From Watersipora subatra (lineage: Eukaryota > Bryozoa > Gymnolaemata > Cheilostomatida > Watersiporidae): a stretch of 64,000 bases of DNA. How positions within the stretch are numbered: position 1 is the stretch's first letter; every line of letters begins with the position of its first letter. The notes beneath the pieces are model-generated. The model saw nothing but the letters and a program-made list of their open reading frames with translations. It had not been told where the DNA came from and did no database searches. The stretch is from the NCBI RefSeq assembly GCF_963576615.1, contig NC_088711.1:35886121-35950120 (forward strand), given 5' to 3'. A program made the position numbers and the translations under genes. Positions 11,112 to 23,921 of this stretch are shown here, piece by piece.

Positions 11112-14100
11112 ATGTTTTCTGCAGCAAGGTTGTTATCTACCAACGTAGCCTTGGGAACTAGAAGTCATTTCTATGCTCTCCAACGATGTAAGTCCACCAT
11201 AAATATCAGCAAAAGCCTGCAGCACGGGGCTTTAATACCTGATCTAAGGATAGAGGATACAGGGATCTTCACTACAATTGGCAAAAGACAAGCCCAAGAA
11301 GATCGACATTTGGTTAAAACACTGGATGATGGATCGATTGTCCTTGCTGTCTTTGATGGCCATGGTGGCTCTCTGGCAGCAGAATATACTGCCAAACACA
11401 TGTCTAGCGTGCTTGAGTCAAATTTAGCCAACAACTTGAAAATTTCTGATGCTCTCGAGAAAACCTTTATTGAAATTAACTCCAAGTTGCTCGAACACAT
11501 CAAAAAACGAAAGATTGGTAAGTGAACTTTATCGTATGCAAGTAGTGAGTAATTTAACATGATTATGAGTTACTTTAAAGGTTTTTTAATTTAAATAGCA
11601 ACAATTGTTTACATAGGAAATGTGTTCCTAATAGTAACTTTTATCATATAACTTGTATTGTTTTACTAATATTTTGTTGAGGCTACTTTTGGCCAACCTT
11701 TATTACGAGAGGGGTGGTCAAAAGGTCAATTGCAGTAGCTTAGCTGATACAGTCTACAACCCATTACCGTAGACTTGTAGATTGGTTGGTGCAGTCTACA
11801 ACTCATTACAGTAGCCTTGTAGCTTAGTTGATACAGTCTACAACTCATTACAGTAGACTTGTAGATTGGTTGATGCAGTCTACAACCCATTACAGTAGAC
11901 TTGTAGATTGGTTGATGCAGTCTACAACTCATTACAGTAGACTTGTAGATTGGTTGATGCAGGCTACAACCCATTACAGTAGACTTGTAGATTAGTTGAT
12001 ACAGTCTACAACTCATTACAGTAGACTTGTAGATTAGTTGATGCAGTCTACAACCCATTACAGTAGACTTGTAGATTAGTTGATACAATCTACAACCCAT
12101 TACAGTAGACTTGCAGATTAGTTGATACAGTCTACAACCCATTTCAGTAGACTTGTAGATTAGTTGATGCAGTCTACAACCCATTACAGTAGACTTGCAG
12201 ATTAGTTGATACAGTCTACAACCCATTACAGTAGACTTGTAGCTTAGTTGATACAGTCTACAACCCATTACAGTAGACTTGTAGATTGGTTGATGCAGTC
12301 CACAACCCATTACAGTAGACTTGTAGCTTAGTTGATACAGTCTACAACTCATTACAGTAGACTTGTAGATTAGTTGATACAGTCTACAACTCATTACAGT
12401 AGACTTGTAGATTAGTTGATACAGTCTACAACTCATTACAGTAGACTTGTAGATTAGTTGATACAGTCTACAACCCATTACAGTAGACTTGTAGATTAGT
12501 TGATACAATCTACAACCCATTACAGTAGACTTGTAGATTGGTTGATACAGTCTACAACCCATTACAGTAGACTTGTAGATTAGTTGATGCAGTCTACAAC
12601 CCATTACAGTAGACTTGTAGATTGGTTGATGCAGTCTACAACCCATTACAGTAGACTTGCAGATTAGTTGATACAGTCTACAACCCATTACAGTAGACTT
12701 GTAGATTGGTTGATGCAGTCTACAACCCATTACAGTAGACTTGTAGATTGGTTGATGCAGTCTACAACCCATTACAGTAGACTTGCAGATTAGTTGATAC
12801 AGTCTACAACCCATTACAGTAGACTTGTAGATTAGTTGATACAGTCTACAACTCATTACAGTAGACTTGTAGATTAGTTGATACAGTCTACAACTCATTA
12901 CAGTAGACTTGTAGATTAGTTGATACAGTCTACAACCCATTACAGTAGACTTGTAGATTAGTTGATACAATCTACAACCCATTACAGTAGACTTGCAGAT
13001 TAGTTGATACAGTCTACAACCCATTACAGTAGACTTGTAGATTAGTTGATGCAGTCTACAACCCATTACAGTAGACTTGCAGATTAGTTGATACAGTCTA
13101 CAACCCATTACAGTAGACTTGTAGCTTAGTTGATACAGTCTACAACCCATTACAGTAGACTTGTAGATTGGTTGATGCAGTCCACAACCCATTACAGTAG
13201 ACTTGTAGCTTAGTTGATACAGTCTACAACTCATTACAGTAGACTTGTAGATTGGTTGATACAGTCTACAACTCATTACAGTAGACTTGTAGATTGGTTG
13301 ATACAGTCTACAACTCATTACAGTAGACTTGTAGATTAGTTGATACAGTCTACAACCCATTACAGTAGACTTGTAGATTAGTTGATACAGTCTACAACTC
13401 ATTACAGTATACTTGTAGATTGGTTGATACAGTCTACAACCCATTACAGTAGACTTGTAGATTGGTTGATACAGTCTACAACTCATTACAGTAGACTTGT
13501 AGATTGGTTGATGCAGTCTACAACTCATTGCAGTAGACTTGTAGATTGGTTGATGCAGTCTACAACCCATTACAGTAGACTTGTAGATTAGTTGATACAG
13601 TCTGCAACTCATTACAGTAGACTTGTAGATTAGTTGATGCAGTCTACAACCCATTACAGTAGACTTGTAGATTAGTTGATACAATCTACAACCCATTACA
13701 GTAGACTTGCAGATTAGTTGATACAGTCTACAACCCATTACAGTAGACTTGTAGATTAGTTGATGCAGTCTACAACCCATTACAGTAGACTTGCAGATTA
13801 GTTGATACAGTCTACAACCCATTACAGTAGACTTGTAGCTTAGTTGATACAGTCTACAACCCATTACAGTAGACTTGTAGATTGGTTGATGCAGTCCACA
13901 ACCCATTACAGTAGACTTGTAGCTTAGTTGATACAGTCTACAACTCATTACAGTAGACTTGTAGATTAGTTGATACAGTCTACAACTCATTACAGTAGAC
14001 TTGTAGATTAGTTGATACAGTCTACAACTCATTACAGTAGACTTGTAGATTAGTTGATACAGTCTACAACCCATTACAGTAGACTTGTAGATTAGTTGAT

Positions 14101-17100
14101 ACAATCTACAACCCATTACAGTAGACTTGTAGATTGGTTGATACAGTCTACAACCCATTACAGTAGACTTGTAGATTGGTTGATGCAGTCTACAACCCAT
14201 TACAGTAGACTTGTAGATTGGTTGATGCAGTCTACAACCCATTACAGTAGACTTGCAGATTAGTTGATACAGTCTACAACCCATTACAGTAGACTTGTAG
14301 ATTGGTTGATGCAGTCTACAACCCATTACAGTAGACTTGTAGATTGGTTGATGCAGTCTACAACCCATTACAGTAAACTTGCAGATTGGTTGATACAGTC
14401 TACAACCCATTACAGTAGACTTGTAGATTGGTTGATACAGTCTACAACTCATTACAGTAGACTTGTAGATTAGTTGATACAGTCTACAACTCATTACAGT
14501 AGACTTGTAGATTAGTTGATACAGTCTACAACCCATTACAGTAGACTTGTAGATTAGTTGATACAATCTACAACCCATTACAGTAGACTTGCAGATTAGT
14601 TGATACAGTCTACAACCCATTACAGTAGACTTGTAGATTAGTTGATGCAGTCTACAACCCATTACAGTAGACTTGCAGATTAGTTGATACAGTCTACAAC
14701 CCATTACAGTAGACTTGTAGCTTAGTTGATACAGTCTACAACCCATTACAGTAGACTTGTAGATTGGTTGATGCAGTCCACAACCCATTACAGTAGACCT
14801 GTAGCTTAGTTGATACAGTCTACAACTCATTACTGTAGACTTGTAGATTGGTTGATACAGTCTACAACTCATTACAGTAGACTTGTAGATTGGTTGATAC
14901 AGTCTACAACTCATTACAGTAGACTTGTAGATTAGTTGATACAGTCTACAACCCATTACAGTAGACTTGTAGATTAGTTGATACAGTCTACAACTCATTA
15001 CAGTATACTTGTAGATTGGTTGATACAGTCTACAACCGATTACAGTAGACTTGTAGATTGGTTGATACAGTCTACAACTCATTACAGTAGACTTGTAGAT
15101 TGGTTGATGCAGTCTACAACCCATTACAGTAGACTTGTAGATTGGTTGATGCAGTCTACAACCCATTACAGTAGACTTGCAGATTAGTTGATGCAGTCTA
15201 CAACCCATTACAGTAGACTTGTAGATTGGTTGATGCAGTCTACAACCCATTACAGTAGACTTGTAGATTGGTTGATGCAGTCTACAACCCATTACAGTAG
15301 ACTTGCAGATTGGTTGATATAGTCTACAACCCATTACAGTAGACTTGTAGATTGGTTGATGCAGTCTACAACCCATTACAGTAGACTTGTAGATTGGTTG
15401 ATGCAGTCTACAACCCATTACAGTAGACTTGTAGATTGGTTGATGCAGTCTACAACTCATTACAGTAGACTTGTAGATTGGTTGATGCAGTCTACAACCC
15501 ATTACAGTAGACTTGTAGATTAGTTGATACAGTCTGCAACTCATTGCAGTAGACTTGTAGATTGGTTGATGCAGTCTACAACCCATTACAGTAGACTTGT
15601 AGATTGGTTGATGCAGTCTACAACTCATTACAGTAGACTTGTAGATTGGTTGATGCAGTTTACAACCCATTACAGTAGACTTGTAGATTGGTTGATGCAG
15701 TCTACAACTCATTACAGTAGACTTGTAGATTGGTTGATGCAGTCTACAACCCATTACAGTAGACTTGTAGATTGGTTGATGCAGTCTACAACTCATTACA
15801 GTAGACTTGTAGATTGGTTGATGCAGTCTACAACTCATTACAGTAGACTTGTAGCTTAGTTGATACAGTCTACAACCCATTACAGTATACTTGTAGATTG
15901 GTTGATGCAGTCTACAACCCATTACAGTAGACTTGTAGATTGGTTGATACAGTCTACAACTCATTACAGTAGACTTGTAGTTTAGTTCATACAGTCTACA
16001 ACTCATTACAGTACACTTGTAGATTAGTTGATACAGTCTACAACTAATTACAGTAGACTTGTAGATTGGTTGATGCAGTCTACAACTCATTACAGTAGAC
16101 TTGTAGATTGGTTGATGCAGTCTACAACCCATTACAGTAGACTTGTAGATTAGTTGATACAGTCTACAACTCATTACAGTAGACTTGTAGTTTAGTTCAT
16201 ACAGTCTACAACTCATTACAGTACACTTGTAGATTAGTTGATACAGTCTACAACTAATTACAGTAGACTTGTAGATTGGTTGATGCAGTCTACAACTCAT
16301 TACAGTAGACTTGTAGATTGGTTGATGCAGTCTACAACCCATTACAGTAGACTTTTAGATTAGTTGATACAGTCTACAACTCATTACAGTAGACTTGTAG
16401 ATTGGTTGATGCAGTCTACAACCCATTACAGTAGACTTGTAGATTGGTTGATGCAGTCTACAACCCATTACAGTAGACTTGTAGATTGGTTGATACAGTC
16501 TACAACCCATTACAGTAGACTCGTAGTTTAGTTGATACAGTCTACTAATAGAGTGCAGCTGTAAATTCTATTAAAGATGATACAGTTATGGAAGATTGTC
16601 ATGTTCTGGTTATTTGCAGTCATTACTTTGCTTATATCATATTCATTATGGAGAGGTATATGTACATTGGGTGATGAATTGCTGTCAGACCTCAACATAT
16701 ATGGGTGATACTTTCCAATTGTTATTCTTTTGTTAATTCCATCGTATGTTGGAAAGATTATTTGTAGTAAAGACACATTGTATTTTATTTTTCCAGAGCT
16801 CAACACTATGATAATTACTTTCTGTAAGTATGTGTAGCATTGCAACAATAATTTACCTGAAAATAGTTGTTAAAACTACATTATATATGACAACTAAAGC
16901 TAAATGAAGCAATAATCCATAAAAAGGTTTTTATTGACAATCCCATAAGGGTACATCAGATCAGTGTCTGTGCTCAATTTGCCTGCATTTTAATGGCAGG
17001 CAAATTGAGCTATAGCCATTGGCACTAGGGGAGACAGGCGATGCGTAGGTAGAGATTTAGAGCTGGTCTTACATGCTCTACGTATATGAATTGTAAATGA

Positions 17101-20100
17101 ATGTAATCTATCTATATATGATATATTTCATAAATGTATCTCAAAGTATAACTAACACCCTCTCCACTTTTACTAGTTTCAACCTTTCTTGAGAGATTCA
17201 TGAATTTAAAACTAAAAATGGGAGTGATGAAGCGTTGTTCAACCACCTTTTGACCAGGCTACTGTAAAACCTCTAATTGAATGTCACCTTCATTTGAATG
17301 TCACCTCTAATAGAACAACGCTATAGGAGAAGGGTTGAAAAATACAACGCCACTCTTTAATTGAAAGCCACCTCTATTTGCCTGCCACTTTGACAGTCTT
17401 AGACCTTTACAAACCCATAATAAATGGTGATCCGTATAAAAGTGTCCACATAATGGTACTAATAATGACTGATAATATAATAATTAGAACAATATTTTCA
17501 ATAGTTATAATAATACTAATGTTTATAATCAATAATAATTAATTCTTTCGTTGTTGGAGTGGTTGCCATGGTTTTAGTGAAGGTGTACCTGAGAAGATCG
17601 ACTGACACTATCATCAGAGCTACTCTCTGATTCGAAGTCACTAAGGTCTAAATCTAATCCATTGTTTTCAGATTCATCCATAATGTGGTTTACAATCTGA
17701 AGTGAAGGCTTTAAAACATTTGAATGAACAATAATAATACTTTTCAGGAACAACTTATGACAATAGCGGCCATTGTTATGGCGTATCGAAGTCCGTGTTC
17801 TAACTCTGAAGCTTTTAAGTCTTTTAAATTTTGAACGCACCACCATCGAAATAATTAATAACTGTATTTATTACTTTAATTAGTTCCTTGTTTAAATCGG
17901 TCTGATACTTCGACGTGTATGACAAATGGTTTATCGAAAATGCTTAGGCTGACAGCATTAATGTTGTACCGCTTGAAGCAAAATGCATAATATAGGCGAC
18001 ATTAGCATCGCTTTGCCTGCCAAAAGATAAAATTTATTTTCCCATAATTTTAACAAGCTAGTTGAAAAATACAGCGTCACCCTCTTTTTCACGTTGCCTG
18101 CGATAAAATGCCACTATAGGTGAGGGGTTAAAAATAGAGCTCTATGGCATTCAAATACAGGTTTTACGGTATGTGAAATAGCACTGTGTGTATATGTGTT
18201 AATGTACGAGACCTACTATTTTGAACAATGTCCCACGCTCAATGAAGATGCCCTCTGTTAGAAGTTATTTGGTGTGAAAAAACATATTTTTGCACAAATT
18301 TCACGTTGTATGTCAAAATTTTTATCTGTTGAGGTGGTCGTAAATCAAGGCTAGACTTTATACAAAGTTCTTTTTATGATTTTTGCAAATGCGCAAATTT
18401 TATACAATATTAATTTCATTAGCAAGCAGCCGGCTAAGGGTCTTCCGTCATGTACTAGAAATCACCAAATTGGCTACTCCAATATTTTGATTTTCCATGC
18501 TCACAGCCATAGAACAGGTTATGGAAGTCTCTGCCACCATACGTTTATCGATCTCCGTTCTATTTATATGCAAGGCACTTTGTTGTGTGTTTGATTTGAG
18601 ATCTTTGTATTGGCATTTCATTGTAAAATAATTGTTAGATGTATGAGAGAATCCTGCCTAAAATTTCTATATATAATTAAAAATGCTTTTTGTAGAGATG
18701 GTCGGTATGTTGCAGTGGTTGATCAGTTTTGTAGAAATGTTGTACGTTGTTTGTAGAGAAGGAACGGTACTCCGGCACTACAGCCACCGTCTGTCTTATA
18801 AGAGATAACATCCACTTGCATACAGCTAGCGCAGGGGACAGTCGAGCTCTTCTTTGTCGTAGGTCAGTTGCGGAGCCTCTCACTAGTGACCACCACCCTG
18901 ACAGGGAAGATGAAAAGGAGAGGATTCAAAAAGAAGGAGGTGGCATCGTCAGCAACAGTCTTGGACAACTCCTAGTCAGTGTTTCCAGTGTTGCCCTTAC
19001 AATCACCTTGACATGTAATTTCTCTGACATTTGATGTAAAATATCAACACATATTTGTGTCAACTTATGAAGTATGTAGTTTCCAACATTCGACGCCCAA
19101 AGTTGCTCTAAACATCGCTGTTTTGTAAATATTTGATTATTATACAGTTATCTCTCACTACTTCGCAGTTCACCTTTCGCGGCTTCATTATTTCACAAGA
19201 TAAAAAAATATTTAAAACTTATATTTATAATTCTAAAGTTCCTATTTATTAAATTATATTCAAAATTATTCCTTGTACTTTTGCACAGGTTTTTTGTTTT
19301 ATTATGTCGTTCTTTGAAATGCAGTGGCTCACATTTAGATACATATCGCTATACACTGTCAGTCTCGTCACTGAAGCTGTTCATGAATTAAAAACATTGT
19401 GAAAATCGAGAGTTATCCCCTCTCTCTCATATATACAAACATTTTACCTATTTCTGACAATGAACCAAGTTAGTTACAAGCAAGAATATTTAGATCAGAT
19501 CAAGTTTATACTAACGCATAAGTGCATTCTCCAGCTTGAATTCTAGTATAGCCCTTGAAAACAGGGTTGGCATAGTATTTCCCACGGCGGTTATTACTGC
19601 CGGTTTATACCAGTTTTTACCGCCCCGGGAAAAACTCATTTTTGTCCAAAAGCGGGAAAAACTAAAAAATCTTTTTTTTGACAAGGTGACTAATGCTTAA
19701 GCAAAAAATTACAATACACTTATACCATTAGCTGTCATAGAGCTTCTTTATGGCTCTTTAACAGTACACAGGCCAAAAGAGCGCGTAACCTTTATAATTG
19801 GTTTATTTACTAAATATTGAATGAAAATACCAGATCACAAGATAATATTCATTTATTTACATATATTAAATAGTAATATTGAATGAAAAGCAAAATTGAT
19901 GTGTGAAACATGACAGTAATCATAATACAACAAATAGAAAATAATTGAAAAATGAAAACACATGAAGATAATGCCAAGTAGTCGAGACCGGTGAACTGAA
20001 CAAACGGATTAGAGTATTGGAAATTGATTGTCTAAGAAAATTTAATCCTCGTATTCGGCCGAATCATACCCTAAAGAAATTGTTTTTAGGTTTTGGTATC

Positions 20101-23100
20101 AAGCTACCAGTTTGGACGCTTTCTCCAATCCAAACCTGTTGTGCAACTTGGTCTGCACCAAGGAAAAAGTGCTAAACAATACACCTCAAAACAGTTCTAT
20201 TATTGGACTGTGAAAGGCTAACCATTATTTAACGTTGGCCCGTATCTTGGGTGTTGATTTTGTCTAATTTTCCCCACTTTTAAACACTATTTTATTTTCA
20301 TTGCTATTGATTGATATAAATATGGAGTAACATCTGATTGTTTAGTCCAATTTTCCATTTTTATTAAATTTCATTTTTTAGCAAAATATTTGGATAAAAA
20401 ATTCTGGCGTTATAATATTTCCCAAATGTTCCCAGTTTTTACCAGTTGTTCCCGGTTTTTACCAGTTTTTCCCGCTGCCCTGGGGAAAACGGTTTTTCTC
20501 GGGAAAAATGCCAACCCTGATTTAATTAATTAAATGATTACATTACAAATCTAGTGCAGCCCTTGAAAAATAAACTGAAAGTCAATCAAGAAAAATTCAA
20601 TTTGTCTACGTACCATATATTTATGAAGCTCACACACTCTCCTATATGTCTATACTAGCTGTGCTACCCGGCATTGCTCGGGCAATAAAAAAGTCTTTGC
20701 ACAGAAAATTGATTTGTATTTAACATATAACAACATTTCCCATTCTAACTTGAAAACTACATATCATGAGAGAAGTGTTTCGTGTAATTGAAATAAATTA
20801 GGAGAAAAATAAAAACAACTGTAAAGGTTTTAACACTTTGTCAAACAACTGTAACATTTAAGCTACCGTACTTTTCGGACTATTAGCCGCTACTTTTTTC
20901 TGACGATTTGAGCCATGCGGCTTATATAAGGGTGCGGTATTCTGTGGCTTTTTCTTTCATCGCTAAGCCGCATTAACCGGAATCTCCGTTTAGTGTGCCT
21001 TTAGCAGTGAAAAAAGCCTAGCAGCTTACTGAAAAAGGAGAAAATTCTCAGTTATTTTGAAAAAAGTTTTGATTCTAGCTCAAGTACAGCAGATTTTATG
21101 GTCAATAAACTGAACACTTGTTTACCATTAGTGCGAAAACTTAGTTCTGAGAAAACTGGTGTTAAAGTTTGAGAAACGAAAACCAATGCACAATTTTGTT
21201 TACATTTCAAAGCGTCATAGCAACCAATATCAAGAAGTTGTGATATTTATCTAGATTTCTGTATTTATATCCCAAAAATTATGCTGAATTTAAAAATCTA
21301 AACAGATTTTAGCTGGCGGTCATAGAATTAGATGTACATCTATAAGAAAATGTATTACTTAATTTTGCAGATATTAACAATAATAAATTAATATAAAATA
21401 AAATAATATTAATTAATAATATTAAACGGCTTGGCAGTACTGCGATATCGGGCACAGCCAAATCATCAACAAAATCTTCAGAAAAATAGCAACAGTAACA
21501 TATTGCACACCATAGGTCACTATATACTTCGATCTTGTAAATTCGAATAATTATTCTTATTATTAAATCTGATAATAATCTTATAAAATCGAATGATTTA
21601 ATTAAATATTGTAAGAATTGTTAGGAAAATATCATCGTCATTCCCTTTACTTTCACTGCTTTTGACATCAGTTGGAATAACAAAGTACTTATTATAAGTG
21701 TCCAAAATGTCAGAGTTATCTTTAAAATCGGCAAAAAAGAAATGATTATATTTATCAGACGCCATTTTTCAGTACTTCCTGTTTAGCATAGCAACGGTTT
21801 AAGGATTTTTTCCAAGGGTTAAAGACTTCTATTGGCTAAACTGACTTCAGATTCAGAAAGATCACTATTTGATTGTTCCAGATGCACGTGTTACAAAAAT
21901 CGTTACCAATATTATAAATTCAGTTGGTGCAACTTCGAAGTCGGATAACTCAACTTCGTGATTTGCGACTTAACCATGGTTTCTGTGACCGCCACCCATA
22001 TATTCCAGTAAACATCTAGGCTTCTAATGACGATACTCCATGATGTTGCGTCAGCATTGTTGTCGTCCAGCTACAGTAGCTACAGTCTTATAATAGCTAT
22101 AGCTGGAATGCAGACAGACATACGGACATACTTTGAGAAATGTATGTAAAAAAATGAGATATACATGTATATATAGACTAGCTGTGCCTTCCAGGATTGC
22201 CCAGCTATTGTGCCACTAACATAGTTAGTAAGCTTCAAATGCCGGTAGGCAATGACATTGCGTCAACAGTGTTGCCCAGCAAGGCTATTCTAATAATAGC
22301 TATAGCCGGAATGCAGACAGCCATACGACACACGCACATACTTTGAGAAATATATATATATATATAGATAGATGATGAATATCATATTCATCATAGAAAC
22401 AAACAGACGAATACTGAGATGGCTAATATACTTGGTTAATATATATGGTTAAAATACTCAAGCTTTAGCTAGCATGCTTTAAGATCCTGATGTAATCTTT
22501 TTTCCTAACGCTGGCTCAAGTTATAGTAACGGCTCTTATTACTAAGAGCTTAAGTTACTCAAGTTCATTGGGTAAAGAAACTTAGCCAATCTAAGGTAAA
22601 ATTTTTATACAAAAATTTTTTTTGTTACCCATGAAACGCTGAGCATTCATCTAGTAAGTATAATTTAATTAGAAAAGAATTGAAGTGTGCTGGTGTTAAA
22701 ATTATGGCTCATACTTTGAAAACCATTTTCTATTTCACAGTTGTTCACTTTTCGCGGGGTGAGGATGCTGGTCCTGATTAACTGCAGTAAATGAGGGGTT
22801 ACTGTATGTGGTATTAAAATGATATTAAACACTACTTCATTCCCCACTTTTTAGTTTGAAAATTAGTGGTAGGAGTGGTGGAAAAATGAAGAACTCTTTA
22901 CTTTTGTTGAAATTAAAACAAATAAAATTCTAAAGTCATTTCATAGGTATGAGAAATAAGGTGAAAGGGTGTAGGTCAATGTATTCCATAGTCTATGTAT
23001 CATTTAAGTCAATGTATACCGTAGATCAATGTATATCATATGTCAATGTATATCATATGTCAATGTATATCATATGTCAATGTATACCGTAGGTCAATGT

Positions 23101-23921
23101 ATTCCGTAGGTCAATGTATTCCATAGGTCTATGGATTCCATAGGTCTATGGATACCATAGGTCAATGTATTTCTGCAGGTCAATGGACGGTTGGCTATGA
23201 CAAGGAGTATCGGAGACTTTGACCTCAAGTCTCACGGGGTGACGGCTAAACCTGACTACAGTTACCACGAGGTGAGGAGTCTCAGGCTATACAACTTACG
23301 CTGAAAGTTGAGCTCCGGTGTCAACAATATATACTGTACATTATAGCTGCTGGCATGACCCATAATTCGGAAGGGTATAGTTACAAAGTCATTCCGGGAT
23401 GGGTTGGTCTGAAGCAGTCTCTGATGGTATAGTAATGTTAGTAGACAACGTAACTTTATACAGATCAAATTCAACTGGGAGGTCTGTAAGGCTTGGTTGA
23501 CATGTGTACATGCTAGGACACAACACTGAACACGAATTTTAGGTTATGTTAAATTCTGTATGATATATGCTGTTCTTACTATTCTTGTGTATAATATGTT
23601 TGCTCTGCTATATTAACAGCATGCAGTCATCTATTGCTGTGTCATTCTCAATGTTTTCAGATTAAACCGTGTGACGACTCCTTTGTTGCTCTCTTCACGG
23701 ACGGAATCCATTTCTCTTTAGAAAATCAAGATGTAGCTGACATTATCCTCTCATCAGACTCTACCCAATCCGCCGCAGAGAATGTCTCAGAGGAAGCTTT
23801 AGGGCTCAACTCACAGGACAACAATACAGTCATTGTCCTGCCACTCGGTTCTTGGGGTCGTCACCCACCTCTTAACAAGACTACGTCTAAAGTTGGTTTA
23901 TTTCTGCCACTAAGAGACTAA
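11112..23921 (+). CDS. PPM1K: Mitochondrial PP2C-type protein phosphatase, PPM1K-like
   Basis: Exons are 11112-11517, 18757-18974, 23179-23271 and 23661-23921. Phases agree and all introns are GT-AG, giving 325 aa. The N-terminus ([20 protein letters not shown]) is Arg/Ser-rich with no acidic residue until about residue 44, as in a mitochondrial presequence. PP2C motifs are in order: GKRQAQEDR (57-65), VFDGHGG (80-86), SGTTAT (141-146), ASAGDSRA (159-166), [15 protein letters not shown] (209-223), FTDGI (251-255) and QDNNT (291-295). Metal-binding aspartates D64, D82, D253 and D292 are all present, so the enzyme should be active. Human PPM1K dephosphorylates the branched-chain ketoacid dehydrogenase E1 subunit in the matrix, and the same role is inferred here. 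The start is the first ATG in the long frame; its context is weak, and a two-codon upstream ORF (ATG GGT TGA) begins at 11087. Intron 1 (7.2 kb) and intron 2 (4.2 kb) are filled with repeats. Confidence 0.9.
11726..16545. repeat. 42-bp minisatellite/satellite array, ~115 copies
   Basis: A continuous array of a 42-bp unit (core GATACAGTCTACAACCCATT then ACAGTAGACTTGTAGATTRG) fills most of PPM1K intron 1. Variants alternate (TGATGC/TGATAC, ACTCATT/ACCCATT, GGTTG/AGTTG, GTAGATT/GCAGATT). The unit is a multiple of three and lacks stops in one minus frame, which creates an apparent 1538-codon ORF. A rare variant, GCAGTCCAC, recurs at 12295, 13177, 13891 and 14773. It marks a higher-order repeat of 1596 bp, or 38 units. 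Confidence 0.95.
16972..17010. repeat. Perfect 15-bp hairpin with 9-nt loop
   Basis: GCTCAATTTGCCTGC at 16972-16986 is followed, after ATTTTAATG, by its exact reverse complement at 16996-17010. It lies in PPM1K intron 1, just downstream of the 42-bp array. Confidence 0.95.
17262..18169. mobile_element. ~0.9-kb TIR element, TA target site
   Basis: The left end CTGTAAAACCTCTAATTGAATG and the inverted right end CCGTAAAACCTGTATTTGAATG form imperfect 22-bp terminal inverted repeats, flanked by TA at 17260-17261 and 18170-18171. Subterminal copies of TTGAATGTCACCT follow the left end. A minus-strand open stretch at 17574-17846 ends in a Ser/Asp/Glu-rich segment, but no transposase motif is recognisable. 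Probably a MITE or a deleted derivative of a TA-targeting transposon. Confidence 0.65.
18170..18756. other. 3' part of PPM1K intron 1
   Basis: Unique-looking AT-rich sequence ending in the acceptor TTGTAG at 18756. No additional feature seen. Confidence 0.4.
19562..20519. mobile_element. hAT-like non-autonomous element (CAGGGTTGGCA ends)
   Basis: The left end CAGGGTTGGCATAGTATTTC and the inverted right end CAGGGTTGGCATTTTTCCCG match over the first 13 bases, with Ts and runs of C continuing. Short-period GTTTTTACCAGTTKTTCCC repeats lie inside both ends. A 19-bp direct repeat of the form CTAGTRYAGCCCTTGAAAA occurs at 19543-19561 and 20551-20569. The terminal sequence is hAT-like, but no 8-bp duplication abuts both ends. 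Confidence 0.65.
20654..22375 (+). repeat. Unclassified dispersed repeat family, copy A (interrupted)
   Basis: Head CTAGCTGTGCTACCCGGCAT followed by GCTCGGGCAATAAAAAAGTC. Tail segments near 22088-22150 and 22293-22360 read TAGCTATAGC, GGAATGCAGACAG and CATACTTTGAGAAATATAT. The same head and tail recur at 32217 and 33530 in HGS intron 3. A second, shorter head (GACTAGCTGTGCCTTCCAGG) starts near 22184. A MITE is embedded from 20866. The family is unknown to me; it is conserved enough to align by eye over ~190 bp. Confidence 0.6.
20866..21030. mobile_element. MITE copy, CTACCGTACTTTTCGGACTA family
   Basis: The left end and following ~160 bp match the element beginning at 24725 (GCCATGCGGCTTATATAAG and GTGGCTTTTTCTTTC are shared). 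The right end is not visible, so this copy is truncated or diverged. Confidence 0.65.
22970..23178. repeat. 17-bp minisatellite abutting the PPM1K exon 3 acceptor
   Basis: About twelve units of the form TAGGTCAATGTATTCCA run directly into the splice acceptor. The authentic junction CTGCAG|GTCAATGGA resembles the repeat unit itself (TAG|GTCAATGTA). The array therefore probably grew from the exon boundary. Confidence 0.85.

Larger units (their letters stand above)
19145..22804. mobile_element. 3.7-kb TIR element (pogo/Tigger-like ends) in PPM1K intron 2
   Basis: The left end CAGTTATCTCTCACTACTTC and the inverted right end CAGTAACCCCTCATTTACTG are flanked by TA at 19143-19144 and 22805-22806. 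TA targets with CAGT ends fit the Tc1/mariner-pogo group. No transposase frame is recognisable. The interior has been colonised by other repeats: the hAT-like element at 19562, a dispersed repeat from about 20654, and a short MITE from 20866. The TIR pairing is imperfect, so the single-element interpretation is probable rather than proven. Confidence 0.5.

Noticed and set aside
11726-16342. 1538-codon minus-strand ORF
   Set aside because: It is the 42-bp tandem repeat read in a stop-free frame. The 14-residue period, absence of any domain and position inside the PPM1K intron on the opposite strand make a real protein very unlikely.
17574-17846. 90-codon minus-strand ORF with acidic Ser-rich end
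   Set aside because: Lies wholly inside a TIR element; no splice sites and no recognised transposase motif, so not called as a host gene.
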